Below the pieces are notes generated by a model. That model was not told the origin of the DNA, made no database searches, and saw nothing but the letters and a program-made list of their open reading frames with translations. Source: Phenylobacterium sp. (lineage in GTDB: Bacteria > Pseudomonadota > Alphaproteobacteria > Caulobacterales > Caulobacteraceae). Taken from it: 64,000 bases of DNA. A program made the position numbers and the translations under genes. The stretch spans positions 145,477-209,476 of the forward strand of contig NZ_JAKRSA010000018.1 of assembly GCF_022402485.1 (NCBI RefSeq). Reading direction: 5' to 3'. Below are positions 1 through 9,231 of this stretch, piece by piece (the first letter of the stretch is position 1; every line of letters begins with the position of its first letter).

Positions 1-1155
1 GCCGAGGTCGGGGTCACCGAAGAACTGGCCGGCTATGCGGGAGTCAATCTGGATCTGCTGGACGCGCGCCTGCGCAACCGCCTGGCCTTCTCTGGCACCC
101 GCACCGATCGTCAGAGCCTCAATCCCCGGCAGGCGGTGACCCCAGTGACCTTCGACGCCCGCTCCGAGGTCGATCGTTGGGAGTACCAGGGCAGCTTTGC
201 GGTGACAGAGGCCTGGCAGGCGGTGTTTGGTCTGGAACGGGAGGCGGCGTCCATGCGGACCCAGGCGCCCAGCGCCTTCGCCCCCAATCCCCCGGCCTTG
301 AGCGCCTCAGCCACCTTGGACAGCGCCTATGCCCAGGTGCAGGGCCCGCTGGCGGCCGGCCTGACCCTGAGTGTCGGTGTGCGTCGGGACGATCATGAGA
401 CCTTTGGCGGACAGACCCTGGGGCAGGGGGCCCTGGCCTGGTCGATCAATGACGGCGCGACGCTCCTGCGGGCCAGTTTCGGTCAAGGCTTCAAGGCACC
501 CAGCCTCTTTCAGCTCTATAGCGAGTTTGGCAATCTGGCCCTCTCCCCGGAGGAGGCCGACGGCTGGGACCTGGGGATCGAACAGCGCCTCGCCGACGGT
601 TTGGCGGTGGTCTCGGCCACCTGGTTCCAGCGGGAGACCGAGAACCAGATCGACTATGTGTCGTGCTTCAGCCTCCCGACGAGCGCACTCTGCCGGGTCA
701 ACGGGTTCAGCCGGTTTGGCTATTACAGCAACACCGCCAGGACGGAGGCTCAAGGGATCGAGCTGACCGGCCAGGCCAAGGTCGGTCCCTTCGACCTTGG
801 CGCCAACTATACCTGGACGGACGCTACCAATGCGGCGGACGGTTCGGTCAACCGGGGTAAGCAGCTGGCCCGGCGTCCGGAGCATCAAGGCTACATGTCG
901 CTGACCCATGTGTTCGCCAGCGGTCCTTCGGCGACCCTGGCCGTTCGACACATCGGTGAGGCCTTTGATGACGCGGCCAACCGCAACCGCCTGCAGGCCA
1001 GGACCCTTGTGGACCTCCGGGCGTCCTGGGCTGTGACGGAGCAGATCGAACTTTATGGACGGGTGGAAAATCTGTTTGACGGTCGGGAGCCCTCCACCCG
1101 CGGCTATGGCGAACTGGGTCGCTTCGGTGCCCTGGGCGTCCGGGCGCGGTTCTGA
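1..1155 (+). CDS. TonB-dependent receptor, C-terminal beta-barrel part (5' truncated)
   Basis: The reading frame is open from base 1, so the gene starts before the window and only the last 384 codons are present. The protein alternates short polar turns with beta strands and ends in Phe (RARF), typical of outer-membrane barrels. The segment FGQGFKAPSLFQLY and the closing LYGRVENLFDGRE are conserved in TonB-dependent receptors of the BtuB/siderophore class. Its stop codon overlaps the start of the binding-protein gene (TGATG), so it should be the outer-membrane gate for the importer downstream. The plug domain and TonB box, and any cobalamin riboswitch, lie outside the window. The substrate could be cobalamin, heme or a ferric siderophore; the visible part does not decide. 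Confidence 0.9.
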   Translation, partial: AEVGVTEELAGYAGVNLDLLDARLRNRLAFSGTRTDRQSLNPRQAVTPVTFDARSEVDRWEYQGSFAVTEAWQAVFGLEREAASMRTQAPSAFAPNPPALSASATLDSAYAQVQGPLAAGLTLSVGVRRDDHETFGGQTLGQGALAWSINDGATLLRASFGQGFKAPSLFQLYSEFGNLALSPEEADGWDLGIEQRLADGLAVVSATWFQRETENQIDYVSCFSLPTSALCRVNGFSRFGYYSNTARTEAQGIELTGQAKVGPFDLGANYTWTDATNAADGSVNRGKQLARRPEHQGYMSLTHVFASGPSATLAVRHIGEAFDDAANRNRLQARTLVDLRASWAVTEQIELYGRVENLFDGREPSTRGYGELGRFGALGVRARF

Positions 1156-2024
1156 TGTCGGGGTCGACGGGGTCAGGTTCGGGCGTCCTCACCCGCCGGA
1201 CGGCGGTGGGGGGGCTTGCGCTTGGCCTCGTCGGCGCCGCGCCAGCCCAAAGGCCTATGCGGGTGGTGTCGCTGAACCCCTGCCTGGATGTGATCCTGTT
1301 CCATGTGGCCGAGCGCCGGCAGATCGCGGCCCTGACCCACTACGCCCGTGATCCGGAGGCCTCCACCCTGGCGCACCTGGCCCGGGACATCCCCATCACC
1401 CATGAGACCGCCGAGGAGGTGGTGGCCCTGGCGCCGGATCTGGTGCTGCTCAGCCATCACTCGGCCCTGGCCACCCGCCAGGCTCTGACCCGGTTGAGGG
1501 TGCCGCAAGCCATGTTTGATGTGCCCCATACGGTCGCAGACAGCCTGGCGCAAATCCGCAAGGTGGCGCGGCTGATCGGCCAGCCGGCCCGGGGTGCGGC
1601 GGTGGTGGCGCGCATCGAGGCGGCCATTGCTGCAGTCACGCCGCCGCCCGGGGCACCCCGGCTGAGCGCCATCGTCTATCAACCCAACGGATTTGCCGCC
1701 GGGGCGGGCACCCTGACCGACGAGATGCTGCGCCGGGCCGGTTTTGACAATGTGGCCGCCCGCTACGGGCTCGGACGATGGGGCAATATCAGCCTGGAGC
1801 GGCTGGTGGCCGATCCCCCTCAGGTTCTGCTGGCCGGCGAGGCCGCGCCGGGGGCACCCACCTGGGCTGACCGGGTGCTGAGCCATCCGGCCCTGGCCAG
1901 ACTATCCCCAGCCATGCGTCGGGAGGTGTTCCCCCAGCGCCTGCTCTATTGCGGCGGGCCGGTGCTGATCGAGACCGCAGCGGCCCTGGGCCGGGCGCGG
2001 CGCAATGTGCTGGGGGCATCATGA
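1155..2024 (+). CDS. Periplasmic ABC substrate-binding protein (BtuF/FecB type)
   Basis: The 289 aa protein has a twin-arginine-like leader (TRRTAVGGLALG, residues 13-24), suggesting Tat or Sec export. RVVSLNPCLDVIL followed by ALAPDLVLL is the standard opening of class III helical-backbone binding proteins that deliver cobalamin or ferric complexes. The size fits the family. The start ATG sits inside the receptor stop (TGATG) and the gene ends in an ATGA overlap with the permease, so the four genes are translationally coupled. It should capture substrate released by the receptor and dock on the permease. BtuF and siderophore-binding proteins are hard to separate by eye, so the substrate is left open. 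Confidence 0.88.
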   Translation: MSGSTGSGSGVLTRRTAVGGLALGLVGAAPAQRPMRVVSLNPCLDVILFHVAERRQIAALTHYARDPEASTLAHLARDIPITHETAEEVVALAPDLVLLSHHSALATRQALTRLRVPQAMFDVPHTVADSLAQIRKVARLIGQPARGAAVVARIEAAIAAVTPPPGAPRLSAIVYQPNGFAAGAGTLTDEMLRRAGFDNVAARYGLGRWGNISLERLVADPPQVLLAGEAAPGAPTWADRVLSHPALARLSPAMRREVFPQRLLYCGGPVLIETAAALGRARRNVLGAS

Positions 2025-3013
2025 GGCGGCTGTCGCCCTTGACGGTGATCACTGGCCTGGTCTTCGCCCTGGGGATCCTGGCCGCCCTGAGCCTGATGGC
2101 AGGCCGGGTCTGGGTCCCCCTCGAAGCGTGGGGGCGGGAAGATCCCCGCTGGATCATCATTCTGGAGCTGCGCATTCCCCGCACCCTGCTGGCGATCGTG
2201 GTCGGTGCGGCCCTGGGCATGTCCGGCGCAGCCCTGCAGGGCTACACCCGAAATCCCTTGGCAGATCCGGGGGTTCTGGGGGTTTCCTCCATGGCAGCCT
2301 TAGGGGCTGTGGTCTCGCTCTATGTGGGCTTCTACCTGCCGGCCCTGGCGGGGATTGCCTGGCTTATGCCGCTGTGCGCCATGGCCGGTGCCTTGGTGGG
2401 TGTGCTGGTGCTGATCGGACTCACAGGGCAGGCCTCGGGGACAGTGACCTTTGTCCTGGCCGGCGTGGTGCTCAACATTGTCGCCGGCGCGGGGGTGGCC
2501 CTGGCGCTCAACCTGGCCCCCAATCCCTGGGCGGTGAATGAGATCGTCAACTGGCTCATGGGCTCGCTCACGGACCGCAGCATGGCTGACCTGCAGATGT
2601 CAGCCCCCTTCGTGGCGGTCGGCCTCGTTCTTCTGATCCTCACCCGCCGGGCTCTGGACGCCCTGACCCTGGGCGAGATCGGCGCTCGGTCCCTGGGGAT
2701 TGACCTGTCACGCACCCGTCTGCTGCTGGCGCTGGGGGTCGGCCTCGCGGCCGGCGCCAGCGTCGCGGTGACCGGGGTCATTGGCTTTGTTGGTCTGGTG
2801 ACCCCCCACCTCCTGCGGCCTTTCCTGGGACCAAGGCCTGCGGGTCTGCTGCTGCCCAGCGCCCTGGGGGGAGCGGTGATTGTCCTGGCCGGCGACATCC
2901 TGGTGCGGCTGATCCCTTCGGCGGCGGAGGTCCGACTGGGAGTGGCCATGGCGGCCCTGGGCGGTCCCTTCTTCTTGGCTCTGCTGCTGATCCAGCGCCG
3001 GAGGCTGGCATGA
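2021..3013 (+). CDS. FecCD/BtuC-family ABC transporter permease
   Basis: This is a 330 aa polytopic membrane protein of the BtuC/FecD family. I chose the ATG at 2021 because it overlaps the previous stop (ATGA) and gives a normal N-terminus. The open frame continues upstream to 1949, but that stretch is Arg/Gly-rich and lies inside the binding-protein gene. Conserved pieces are LRIPRTLLAIVVGAALGMSG, the N-P-L-A-D-P-G-V-L-G loop, and GVIGFVGLVTPHLLR near the C-terminus, which contacts the ATPase. A dimer would form the inner-membrane channel for cobalamin or an iron complex. Confidence 0.92.
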   Translation: MRRLSPLTVITGLVFALGILAALSLMAGRVWVPLEAWGREDPRWIIILELRIPRTLLAIVVGAALGMSGAALQGYTRNPLADPGVLGVSSMAALGAVVSLYVGFYLPALAGIAWLMPLCAMAGALVGVLVLIGLTGQASGTVTFVLAGVVLNIVAGAGVALALNLAPNPWAVNEIVNWLMGSLTDRSMADLQMSAPFVAVGLVLLILTRRALDALTLGEIGARSLGIDLSRTRLLLALGVGLAAGASVAVTGVIGFVGLVTPHLLRPFLGPRPAGLLLPSALGGAVIVLAGDILVRLIPSAAEVRLGVAMAALGGPFFLALLLIQRRRLA

Positions 3014-3783
3014 CCTCGCTTGAGGGGCGGAACCTGCATCTGCAGGCAGGCGGCAAGACGATCCTTGAGGGGGTCAGCGCGGGCTTCACCACCGGCCAGG
3101 TGACCGCCATCCTCGGGGCCAATGGCGCGGGCAAGTCGACTCTGCTGACGGCCCTGGCAGGCCTCTCGGTCCCAAAGGGCGGCGAGGTCCGTCTGGGGGA
3201 GACCGCCCTGCTCGATCTTGATCCTCGCACCCGGGCCCAGCGCCTGGGGTTCATTCCCCAGAGCCCGGAGATCGCCTGGGGCCTGGAGGTTCGCACCGTC
3301 GTGGGTCTGGGCCGGTTGCCCTGGAGCGGAGGACGGGGCCTGTCGCAGGCCGATGGCGAGGCGGTGGACCGTGCGATGGATGCGGCCCAGGTGCAGCATC
3401 TGGCGGAGCGGGACATCACCACCCTGTCAGGGGGCGAGCGGGCCCGGGCCCTGATCGCCAGGGCTCTGGCCGGCGAACCGGAGTGGCTGCTGGCCGATGA
3501 ACCCTATGCCGGCCTTGATCCCCGGCATGCCCTGGAGGCCGCTGCGCTGTTTCGCAGTCTGGCCGAACAGGGGGCGGGTGTCCTGCTGACACTGCATGAC
3601 CTGACCCTGGCCGCCCGTCTGGCTGACCGGGTCCTGGTGCTGGGGGACGGCGGGGTGCTGGCTGATGGTCCGCCGGCCTCGGCCCTGACCCCGGACGTCC
3701 TCGCCAAGGCCTATGGCATCGATGCGCGCCTGCGCGAGACCGACCAGGGCCTGGCCGTGGATATCCTCGGCCGCTGGGGCTAG
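3010..3783 (+). CDS. ABC transporter ATP-binding protein (BtuD/FecE type)
   Basis: The 257 aa ATPase subunit completes the importer. Walker A is GANGAGKS (36-43), the Q-loop Gln is near 84, the signature is LSGGE (139-143), Walker B with catalytic Glu is WLLADE (159-164), and the switch His lies in LTLHD (near 196). Its ATG overlaps the permease stop (ATGA). It is the last gene of the receptor-binding protein-permease-ATPase operon. The next gene is on the other strand 37 bp away and I see no strong terminator between them. Confidence 0.93.
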   Translation: MTSLEGRNLHLQAGGKTILEGVSAGFTTGQVTAILGANGAGKSTLLTALAGLSVPKGGEVRLGETALLDLDPRTRAQRLGFIPQSPEIAWGLEVRTVVGLGRLPWSGGRGLSQADGEAVDRAMDAAQVQHLAERDITTLSGGERARALIARALAGEPEWLLADEPYAGLDPRHALEAAALFRSLAEQGAGVLLTLHDLTLAARLADRVLVLGDGGVLADGPPASALTPDVLAKAYGIDARLRETDQGLAVDILGRWG

Positions 3784-3820
3784 GGCCCCGCCCTCAGGCT
3801 CCCTCTGACGGGGTCATGGT

Positions 3821-4882
3821 TCAGGGGGCCAGGCTCTCGATGTAGTCGGCCACCAGGGCGACGCCTTCGGCATGGACCAAGGCGCGGCCAAGCTCCGGCA
3901 TCATGACGCCGGGATCGTTGGAGGCCATGCGATAGACCATGATCGAGCGCGCCGGATGGCCAGGATCAATGGAGACCGCCAGCCCGCCTGAGCCCCGACC
4001 GGCCGCCACCGGCGCCTTGCCGATCCCGAGGGGGGCGGGCCGGGTCTCCTCTACCCCTAGAAAGAGGCCGCTTGTGGAGGCCATGCCCGCCGGGCTGTGG
4101 CAATGGGCGCAGTTGGCGTCGAGATAAGCGCGCGCGCGGGCCTCCAGCGGCTCGCCGGGATCATCCCAGACGGCGGTCCTTGGGGCGGCTGCGGCGTCCG
4201 GCCCGCCGCTCAGATGGCCCAGCCGCCGCCAGGCGGTCAGCTGGTTTTCTGTCCGGTGGCCATAGTCCAGGGTCCGATTGAGGTTGCGCGCCTTGGGGCC
4301 GATGGGGACCAGCTCGCCGTCCACCGAGTGGCACGTCTTGCACTGGTTCTGATTGGGCACGTGATAGCTGATCGCCTGGGGGCGGCCTTGCGGATCGATG
4401 AAGGCCACGTCGAGCCGCGCGCCCGTCCGCTTGAGCACGGCCTCGGTCTGCGCGGCGTTCCAGACATAGGCCAGCGCTGTCCACCCGTCGGTCTTACGGA
4501 TCAACAGGCGCGTTTCGACAAAGCGATCGCCTGCGGTGGGCGCCCGCATGTCCGGGGCGAAGGCAAAGGTTTTGACCAGGACTGTGCCCACCGGAAAATC
4601 CAGAGCGCCGTCAGGGTGGTAGGCCGCACTCTGCCCAGGGGGTGTGAAGATAAACCGGTGCTTGTCGGCATAGTCGCTGAACAGGGGCGTGTTGAGATCG
4701 TAGGGCGTGACTCCTGGGCTCGGCCTGCGCGCCGCCACATCCTGGAACAGGCCGTAGTCGGCCAGTCGGGGCGCGGGCGTCTCGGCCAGCACCACGTCGA
4801 GGGTCACCCGGGATGGGGGGCTGTCGGCGCCGCTCAGGACCAGGGCGGCGAGGCCAAGCAGGGCTGTCAGCGCCCATCTCAT
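3821..4882 (-). CDS. Secreted diheme c-type cytochrome of the HNE_0200/SO2930 type
   Basis: The 353 aa protein has an N-terminal Sec signal (about residues 1-19). Two heme c attachment motifs are visible, CKTCH at 181-185 and CAHCH at 258-262. The first 170 residues carry no heme motif and contain the conserved-looking stretch YDLNTPLFSDYADKHRF. From memory of the family this matches the uncharacterised TIGR03806 (HNE_0200) group, which regularly occurs next to a beta-helix protein. That is the arrangement here: its ATG overlaps the stop of the beta-helix gene (ATGA). A periplasmic or outer-membrane electron-transfer role is plausible, but the substrate is unknown. Family assignment rests on motif recall and gene order, not a search. 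Confidence 0.82.
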   Translation of the reverse strand: MRWALTALLGLAALVLSGADSPPSRVTLDVVLAETPAPRLADYGLFQDVAARRPSPGVTPYDLNTPLFSDYADKHRFIFTPPGQSAAYHPDGALDFPVGTVLVKTFAFAPDMRAPTAGDRFVETRLLIRKTDGWTALAYVWNAAQTEAVLKRTGARLDVAFIDPQGRPQAISYHVPNQNQCKTCHSVDGELVPIGPKARNLNRTLDYGHRTENQLTAWRRLGHLSGGPDAAAAPRTAVWDDPGEPLEARARAYLDANCAHCHSPAGMASTSGLFLGVEETRPAPLGIGKAPVAAGRGSGGLAVSIDPGHPARSIMVYRMASNDPGVMMPELGRALVHAEGVALVADYIESLAP

Positions 4883-6078
4883 AGCATGAGCGCGGCTTGG
4901 GCTTCCGGCAGGACCACGGGCGGCGGCTCGCTGATGTCCCCGCGCTCAAGGGTTGGGGTCACCGAGGGATTGGCCTGGTCCAGGGCACCGGCCTTGGGCA
5001 GGTTGAGGTTCAGCACGGGGCCGTCGGTCAGGCGCATGGCCTGGGGGCCCGAGGCCGGCGCGACCCCGTCCCACAGCACCGGCGGCAAGTTTCCCCCGAC
5101 GGCAGCGGCCAATTGGGCACCCCCTGGGAAGGCCGGGGCCCAGCCATTGCGGCCGATCCGATTGTCACGCACCACCACCTCGCGGGGGATCGGATTATAG
5201 GTCGGATCATCAAAGGCCTGGGTATAGCCCACCAGCAGGACGGCGGCGGTCTGGTTGCCATCGATGTCGTTGCCAAAGACGTGGACATTGCGGTTGGCCA
5301 TGATCATCACGCCGGCGCCCACGGGCACGCTGGCGACGATATTGCCGGCCGGGGCGAAGTTCGGCGTGTCGTTATTGATGATCTTGTTGTTGAACACCCG
5401 GGTGGAGTGGCCGTCCATCACCGGCAGGTTGGGCAGGTCAAAGACCAGAATCCCCCCGGTGTTGCGGGTGACTGTGTTGCCATAGACATCGGCATTGCTG
5501 GAGTTCTCGATCTCGATGCCGGCCACGTTGAACTCCGCCCGGCTGTTGCGAACGATGATGTTCTTGGACTGGCCCACATAGACCCCGGCGTCGGAGGCGC
5601 CGCGCACGGTGACCCCGTCGATCAGCACGTTGGTCGAGCCCACCGGATAGACCCCATAGGCGCCGTTGGTGGTCTTGGGCCCGCCGGTCCACTCCACCCG
5701 CAGATTGATCATGCTGATCTGGTCGGCGTCCTTGGACTTGACCCCGTCACCCTTGGAGTTCTCCACCGCGAAGTCGCGCACCGTCACCCGGTCAGAGGTG
5801 ATCAGCAGACCCTCCGCACCCCCCTGCTGGCCATCGAAGGACAGGATGGTGGCGTCTGGCCCGGCGCCTTGGATGGTCACGTCGTCCACGTCGAGAGACA
5901 GGCCATCGGTAAGCTCAAACCGGCCGGCGGCCAGCTCCACCACATCGCCGGGCTTGGCGTCCAGCAGGGCCAGCTGCAGGGCCTCCTGGGCATCGGGACC
6001 AGGAGCCACGGCCAGGGTCTTGGCATAGGCGGGCGCGGCGAGCGCAAAGGCGCATAGGGCAAGCGCGAGGCTTCGCAT
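4879..6078 (-). CDS. Secreted parallel beta-helix repeat protein paired with the diheme cytochrome
   Basis: This is a roughly 399 aa exported protein. The start at 6078 places a GGGAGG ribosome site 6 nt upstream; the ATG at 6084 would touch it directly. A signal peptide ending in AYA is followed by KTLAVAPGPDAQEALQLAL and then repeated short strands of the type NVLIDGVTVRG, NIIVRNSRAEFN and NADVYGNTVTRN. These form a right-handed parallel beta-helix like that of pectate lyases and mannuronan epimerases. It resembles the TIGR03805 family, known to travel with the TIGR03806 cytochrome. I see no obvious catalytic lyase signature, so an enzymatic role is not claimed. First gene of a two-gene operon. 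Confidence 0.85.
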   Translation of the reverse strand: MRSLALALCAFALAAPAYAKTLAVAPGPDAQEALQLALLDAKPGDVVELAAGRFELTDGLSLDVDDVTIQGAGPDATILSFDGQQGGAEGLLITSDRVTVRDFAVENSKGDGVKSKDADQISMINLRVEWTGGPKTTNGAYGVYPVGSTNVLIDGVTVRGASDAGVYVGQSKNIIVRNSRAEFNVAGIEIENSSNADVYGNTVTRNTGGILVFDLPNLPVMDGHSTRVFNNKIINNDTPNFAPAGNIVASVPVGAGVMIMANRNVHVFGNDIDGNQTAAVLLVGYTQAFDDPTYNPIPREVVVRDNRIGRNGWAPAFPGGAQLAAAVGGNLPPVLWDGVAPASGPQAMRLTDGPVLNLNLPKAGALDQANPSVTPTLERGDISEPPPVVLPEAQAALML

Positions 6079-6272
6079 GGTCATCCTCCCAATAGGCCCA
6101 GCTCTGACTGGCGGGCTTTGACGGCCAGCTTGGCGGGGGCCGGGCAGGGGCGCAACGGCAAAGAGAACGCTGATCAGGAAACGGGGCTGCTCGTTTCAAT
6201 CGGCCCCTTGATCCGCTGGCCAAGGCGCGTCGTAACTGTCGCCCAAACCAAACACCGGGACAGGAGACGAAC

Positions 6273-7043
6273 ATGGATCTGCAGCTGAAGGGCAAGAAGG
6301 CCGTAGTCACCGGCGGGTCGCGGGGGATCGGCCTGGCGATCGCAGAGTTGCTGGCCGACGAAGGCTGCGATGTGGCCATCTGCGCTCGAGGTCAGGACGG
6401 CGTAGATGCCGCGCTCAAGGTCCTGGAGGCCAAGGGCGTCAAGGCCTGGGGCCGGGCGGTGGACATCGCCGATGGTCCGGCGATCACCGGCTTTGTCGAG
6501 GATGCGGCTAAGGAATTGGGGGGCCTCGATATCCTGGTCTCCAATGCCAGCGCGCTGGTCAATGGTGGGTCTGAGGCCGACTGGCGGTCCATGTTCGAGG
6601 TCGACATGCTGGGGGCGGTCCGCACCTATCAGGCCGCCAAGCTGCACCTGGAAAAGGCCGCAGCGGCCAGCGGCGATGCGGCCTTCATCATCACGTCCTC
6701 GGTCTCGGCGGCCGAGGCCAGCGGACCCTCGGCCTATGGCGCCATGAAGGCTGCCCTGATCCACTACGCCAAGGGCGTGGCCAAGGAGGGGGCAGCCAAG
6801 GGCGTGCGCTGCAACGTCGTCTCGCCGGGCACCGTCTTCTTCGAGGGTGGTGTCTGGGGCAATGTGAAGGCCAATGCCCCGGGCTTCTTCGAGGGCATGA
6901 TCAAGCGCAACCCCACCGGTCGCATGGCCACCCCGCAAGAGGTCGCCGCCGCCACCGTTTTCCTGGCCAGCCCGAGGTCGGCCTTCACCACCGGCATCAA
7001 CATGCTGGTGGACGGGGCCATCTCAAGCCGGGTCAATTTCTGA
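6273..7043 (+). CDS. Short-chain dehydrogenase/reductase
   Basis: The 256 aa protein is a classical SDR of normal length. The cofactor motif TGGSRGIG is at 13-20, followed by the NA(S) motif near 91-93, a catalytic Ser at about 142-143, Tyr155 and Lys159 (SAYGAMK). The C-terminal FTTGINMLVDGA is the usual SDR ending. An AGGAG ribosome site lies 7 nt before the ATG. It reduces or oxidises an alcohol/carbonyl with NAD(P)H, but nothing nearby names the substrate. It is divergent from the beta-helix operon and probably monocistronic, with a hairpin after it. Confidence 0.9.
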   Translation: MDLQLKGKKAVVTGGSRGIGLAIAELLADEGCDVAICARGQDGVDAALKVLEAKGVKAWGRAVDIADGPAITGFVEDAAKELGGLDILVSNASALVNGGSEADWRSMFEVDMLGAVRTYQAAKLHLEKAAAASGDAAFIITSSVSAAEASGPSAYGAMKAALIHYAKGVAKEGAAKGVRCNVVSPGTVFFEGGVWGNVKANAPGFFEGMIKRNPTGRMATPQEVAAATVFLASPRSAFTTGINMLVDGAISSRVNF

Positions 7044-7054
7044 TCTTTGGCTGG

Positions 7055-7095
7055 GCCAGCCTGGACTTGCGGCCTCGTGCCGCACCCGGGCTGGC
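7055..7095 (+). terminator. Nested stem-loop after the SDR gene (weak terminator candidate)
   Basis: An outer 7 bp inverted repeat (GCCAGCC at 7055-7061 with GGCTGGC at 7089-7095) encloses an inner 6 bp hairpin (TGCGGC/GCCGCA). It starts 12 bp after the SDR stop. There is no T-run, so intrinsic termination would be weak. Confidence 0.35.
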
Positions 7096-7166
7096 ACCAT
7101 CGTGTATGGCGGCTTAACCTAACCTCGGTACGTAACCGCTTCGTTTTGCCGTCTGAGTGCTAAATC

Positions 7167-9179
7167 TTGGTCCATCCTTTGATTCCGTTGGACGCCGTTC
7201 GCGCCACAGCTGAGCGTGTCGTCCGCCTCGCCCATGCTGTCTATGGCGGCTACGGCGCTGACGTGGTCTGGCGGGAGGGGCGGCGGCACTCGCGGACACG
7301 ACCGTTCAGGGGCGACGCCAACCGGAGTTTTCCCAGTCGGCATGTGATGGCCACCGGCGAGCCGCTGTGGATCGAGAACTTTGACCTAGATCCCGTGGTC
7401 AAGACCCAGGGGCTGGAGGTCGGCAGCGGGCAGGTGAAAGCCTTTCTGGGGGTTCCCATCGTCACAGACGGCAAGGTGCTCGGGGCGCTGATCGCCATCG
7501 ATCTCGAGGCTCGGCCACAGAGCGACAAGGTCCTGCGGCATTTTCAGTCCCTGGCTTCCTTGCTCGGTGATGACTGCGCCCGGGTGAAAATGGCCAGTGA
7601 GGTCAAGGCGGCCCTGGAGGACTCGGCCAGGTCGGAACGACGGCTGCGCGCGGCACTACGCATCGCCAAGATCCGGGTGTGGGAGCTCGATCACGCCCGG
7701 CGCGAGGCCTTCAGCGAACAGCAGCAGCGTGATGTGGTCGACTACGACCAGGCGATGGCAAAGCTCTGGGCGCCGGTTCATCCGGATGATCTTCCCGAGG
7801 CCCTTGCGGCCTGGGACGCCCATGTGGCCGGCGGCCCGCCGATCCATGTGGTGCATCGCCACATGCGGTCCGATGGCGCTACCCACTGGATGGAGAGTGT
7901 CGCCGAGGCGGTCCGTGACGAGGAGGACCGCGTGGTCGGCGCTGTGGGCGCGGTCCGCAACATCGACCAGGAAAAGCGCAACGAACTCGACCTGATCGAG
8001 GCGCGAAAGGCGGCGGAATCGGCCAGTGAGGCCAAGAGCGTCTTCCTCGCCACCGTCAGCCATGAGATTCGCACGCCGTTGAACGGCATCTACGGCATGG
8101 CCCAGGCCATGACCCGTGACCACTTGCCGGCCGGTCAGCGGGATCGGTTGGACGTGATCTGCAAGTCCAGCGAGAGCCTGCTCTCCATCGTCAATGACGT
8201 GCTGGATCTCTCGAAAATCAGTGCGGGCAAGCTCGAGCTGGAGGAGATCGACTTCGATCTGGTGGAACTGGCCACGGGGGTTTTGGCGACCTTTGCCGCC
8301 CTGGCCGCCGCCAAAGGTCTGGAGCTTCGCCTTCAGGCAAGCCCGGTCTTGGCCTCACGATACCGGGGAGACCCCGGACGACTGCGGCAGGTGCTCTCGA
8401 ATCTGGTGTCCAACGCTCTGAAGTTCACCACCACCGGCGAGGTGGTCATTGCCCTCGACCATAGGGCGGAGGGCCTCAGCGTCTCCGTTACCGACACAGG
8501 GACAGGGATCCCCCTGAACCGTCAGGCCCAGATCTTCGACTCCTTCGTCCAGGCGGAGACCTCCACCACCCGAAACTTCGGCGGCACGGGCCTGGGCCTC
8601 TCCATCTGCCGCGATCTGGTTCGTCTGATGGGCGGCGAAATCGAGCTCGCCAGTCAGGTGGGCGTAGGGTCCACGTTCATCGTGCGACTGCCCCTCCCAG
8701 AGGGCGCAAAACCTGTGCTGTCGGACGTCTCAACCGGGACATCGCACGCGTCTGAAACCCTTGAGGGCGGCTTGCGGGTGCTGGCGGCGGAGGACAATCA
8801 GGTCAATCAGCTGGTTCTGGGCGCCTTGCTGGGCCAGATGGGGGTCGAGCCCTGTTTCGTCTGGGATGGGGCCGAGGCGGTGGAGGCCTGGCGGCGGGAG
8901 CCCTGGGACCTGATCCTGATGGACGCCCAGATGCCGGTGATGGACGGGCGCGAAGCCACCCGCCTGATCCGGGCTGAGGAAGCCCAGTCCGCCCGGGCCC
9001 GCACCCCGATCATCGCCTTGACCGCCAACGCCTTGACCCATCAGGCCGCCGAGTACCTGGCCTGTGGCATGGATCAGGTGGTGGCCAAGCCCATTGAGGT
9101 TCACCGGCTGGTGGAGGCCATCAACCAGGTCCTGGATCCGTTCTTCAACAGCCCGGACAACGCCGTAGGCGCGGCCTAG
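7167..9179 (+). CDS. Soluble hybrid histidine kinase, GAF-PAS-HisKA-HATPase-REC
   Basis: This is a 670 aa cytosolic sensor kinase with no membrane segment. An N-terminal GAF-like domain (about 5-135, with GVPIVTDGKVLGALIAID) is followed by a PAS region (about 150-270), HisKA with SHEIRTPLNG (phosphoryl His299), and HATPase_c with DTGTGIP and FGGTGLGLS. A C-terminal receiver has its phospho-acceptor Asp at 586 (LILMDAQMPVMDG). The first codon is TTG at 7167, six bases after an in-frame TAA. No ATG precedes the GAF core and the ribosome site is poor, so the start is uncertain. As a hybrid kinase it needs a histidine phosphotransfer partner; none is adjacent, but an orphan Hpt gene lies at 21764. 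Confidence 0.9.
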   Translation: MVHPLIPLDAVRATAERVVRLAHAVYGGYGADVVWREGRRHSRTRPFRGDANRSFPSRHVMATGEPLWIENFDLDPVVKTQGLEVGSGQVKAFLGVPIVTDGKVLGALIAIDLEARPQSDKVLRHFQSLASLLGDDCARVKMASEVKAALEDSARSERRLRAALRIAKIRVWELDHARREAFSEQQQRDVVDYDQAMAKLWAPVHPDDLPEALAAWDAHVAGGPPIHVVHRHMRSDGATHWMESVAEAVRDEEDRVVGAVGAVRNIDQEKRNELDLIEARKAAESASEAKSVFLATVSHEIRTPLNGIYGMAQAMTRDHLPAGQRDRLDVICKSSESLLSIVNDVLDLSKISAGKLELEEIDFDLVELATGVLATFAALAAAKGLELRLQASPVLASRYRGDPGRLRQVLSNLVSNALKFTTTGEVVIALDHRAEGLSVSVTDTGTGIPLNRQAQIFDSFVQAETSTTRNFGGTGLGLSICRDLVRLMGGEIELASQVGVGSTFIVRLPLPEGAKPVLSDVSTGTSHASETLEGGLRVLAAEDNQVNQLVLGALLGQMGVEPCFVWDGAEAVEAWRREPWDLILMDAQMPVMDGREATRLIRAEEAQSARARTPIIALTANALTHQAAEYLACGMDQVVAKPIEVHRLVEAINQVLDPFFNSPDNAVGAA

Positions 9180-9231
9180 GGCGGGGTGAATCATGCTCTA
9201 GCTTGCACAAGTCTGAGCCCGAGGCCTGCCG

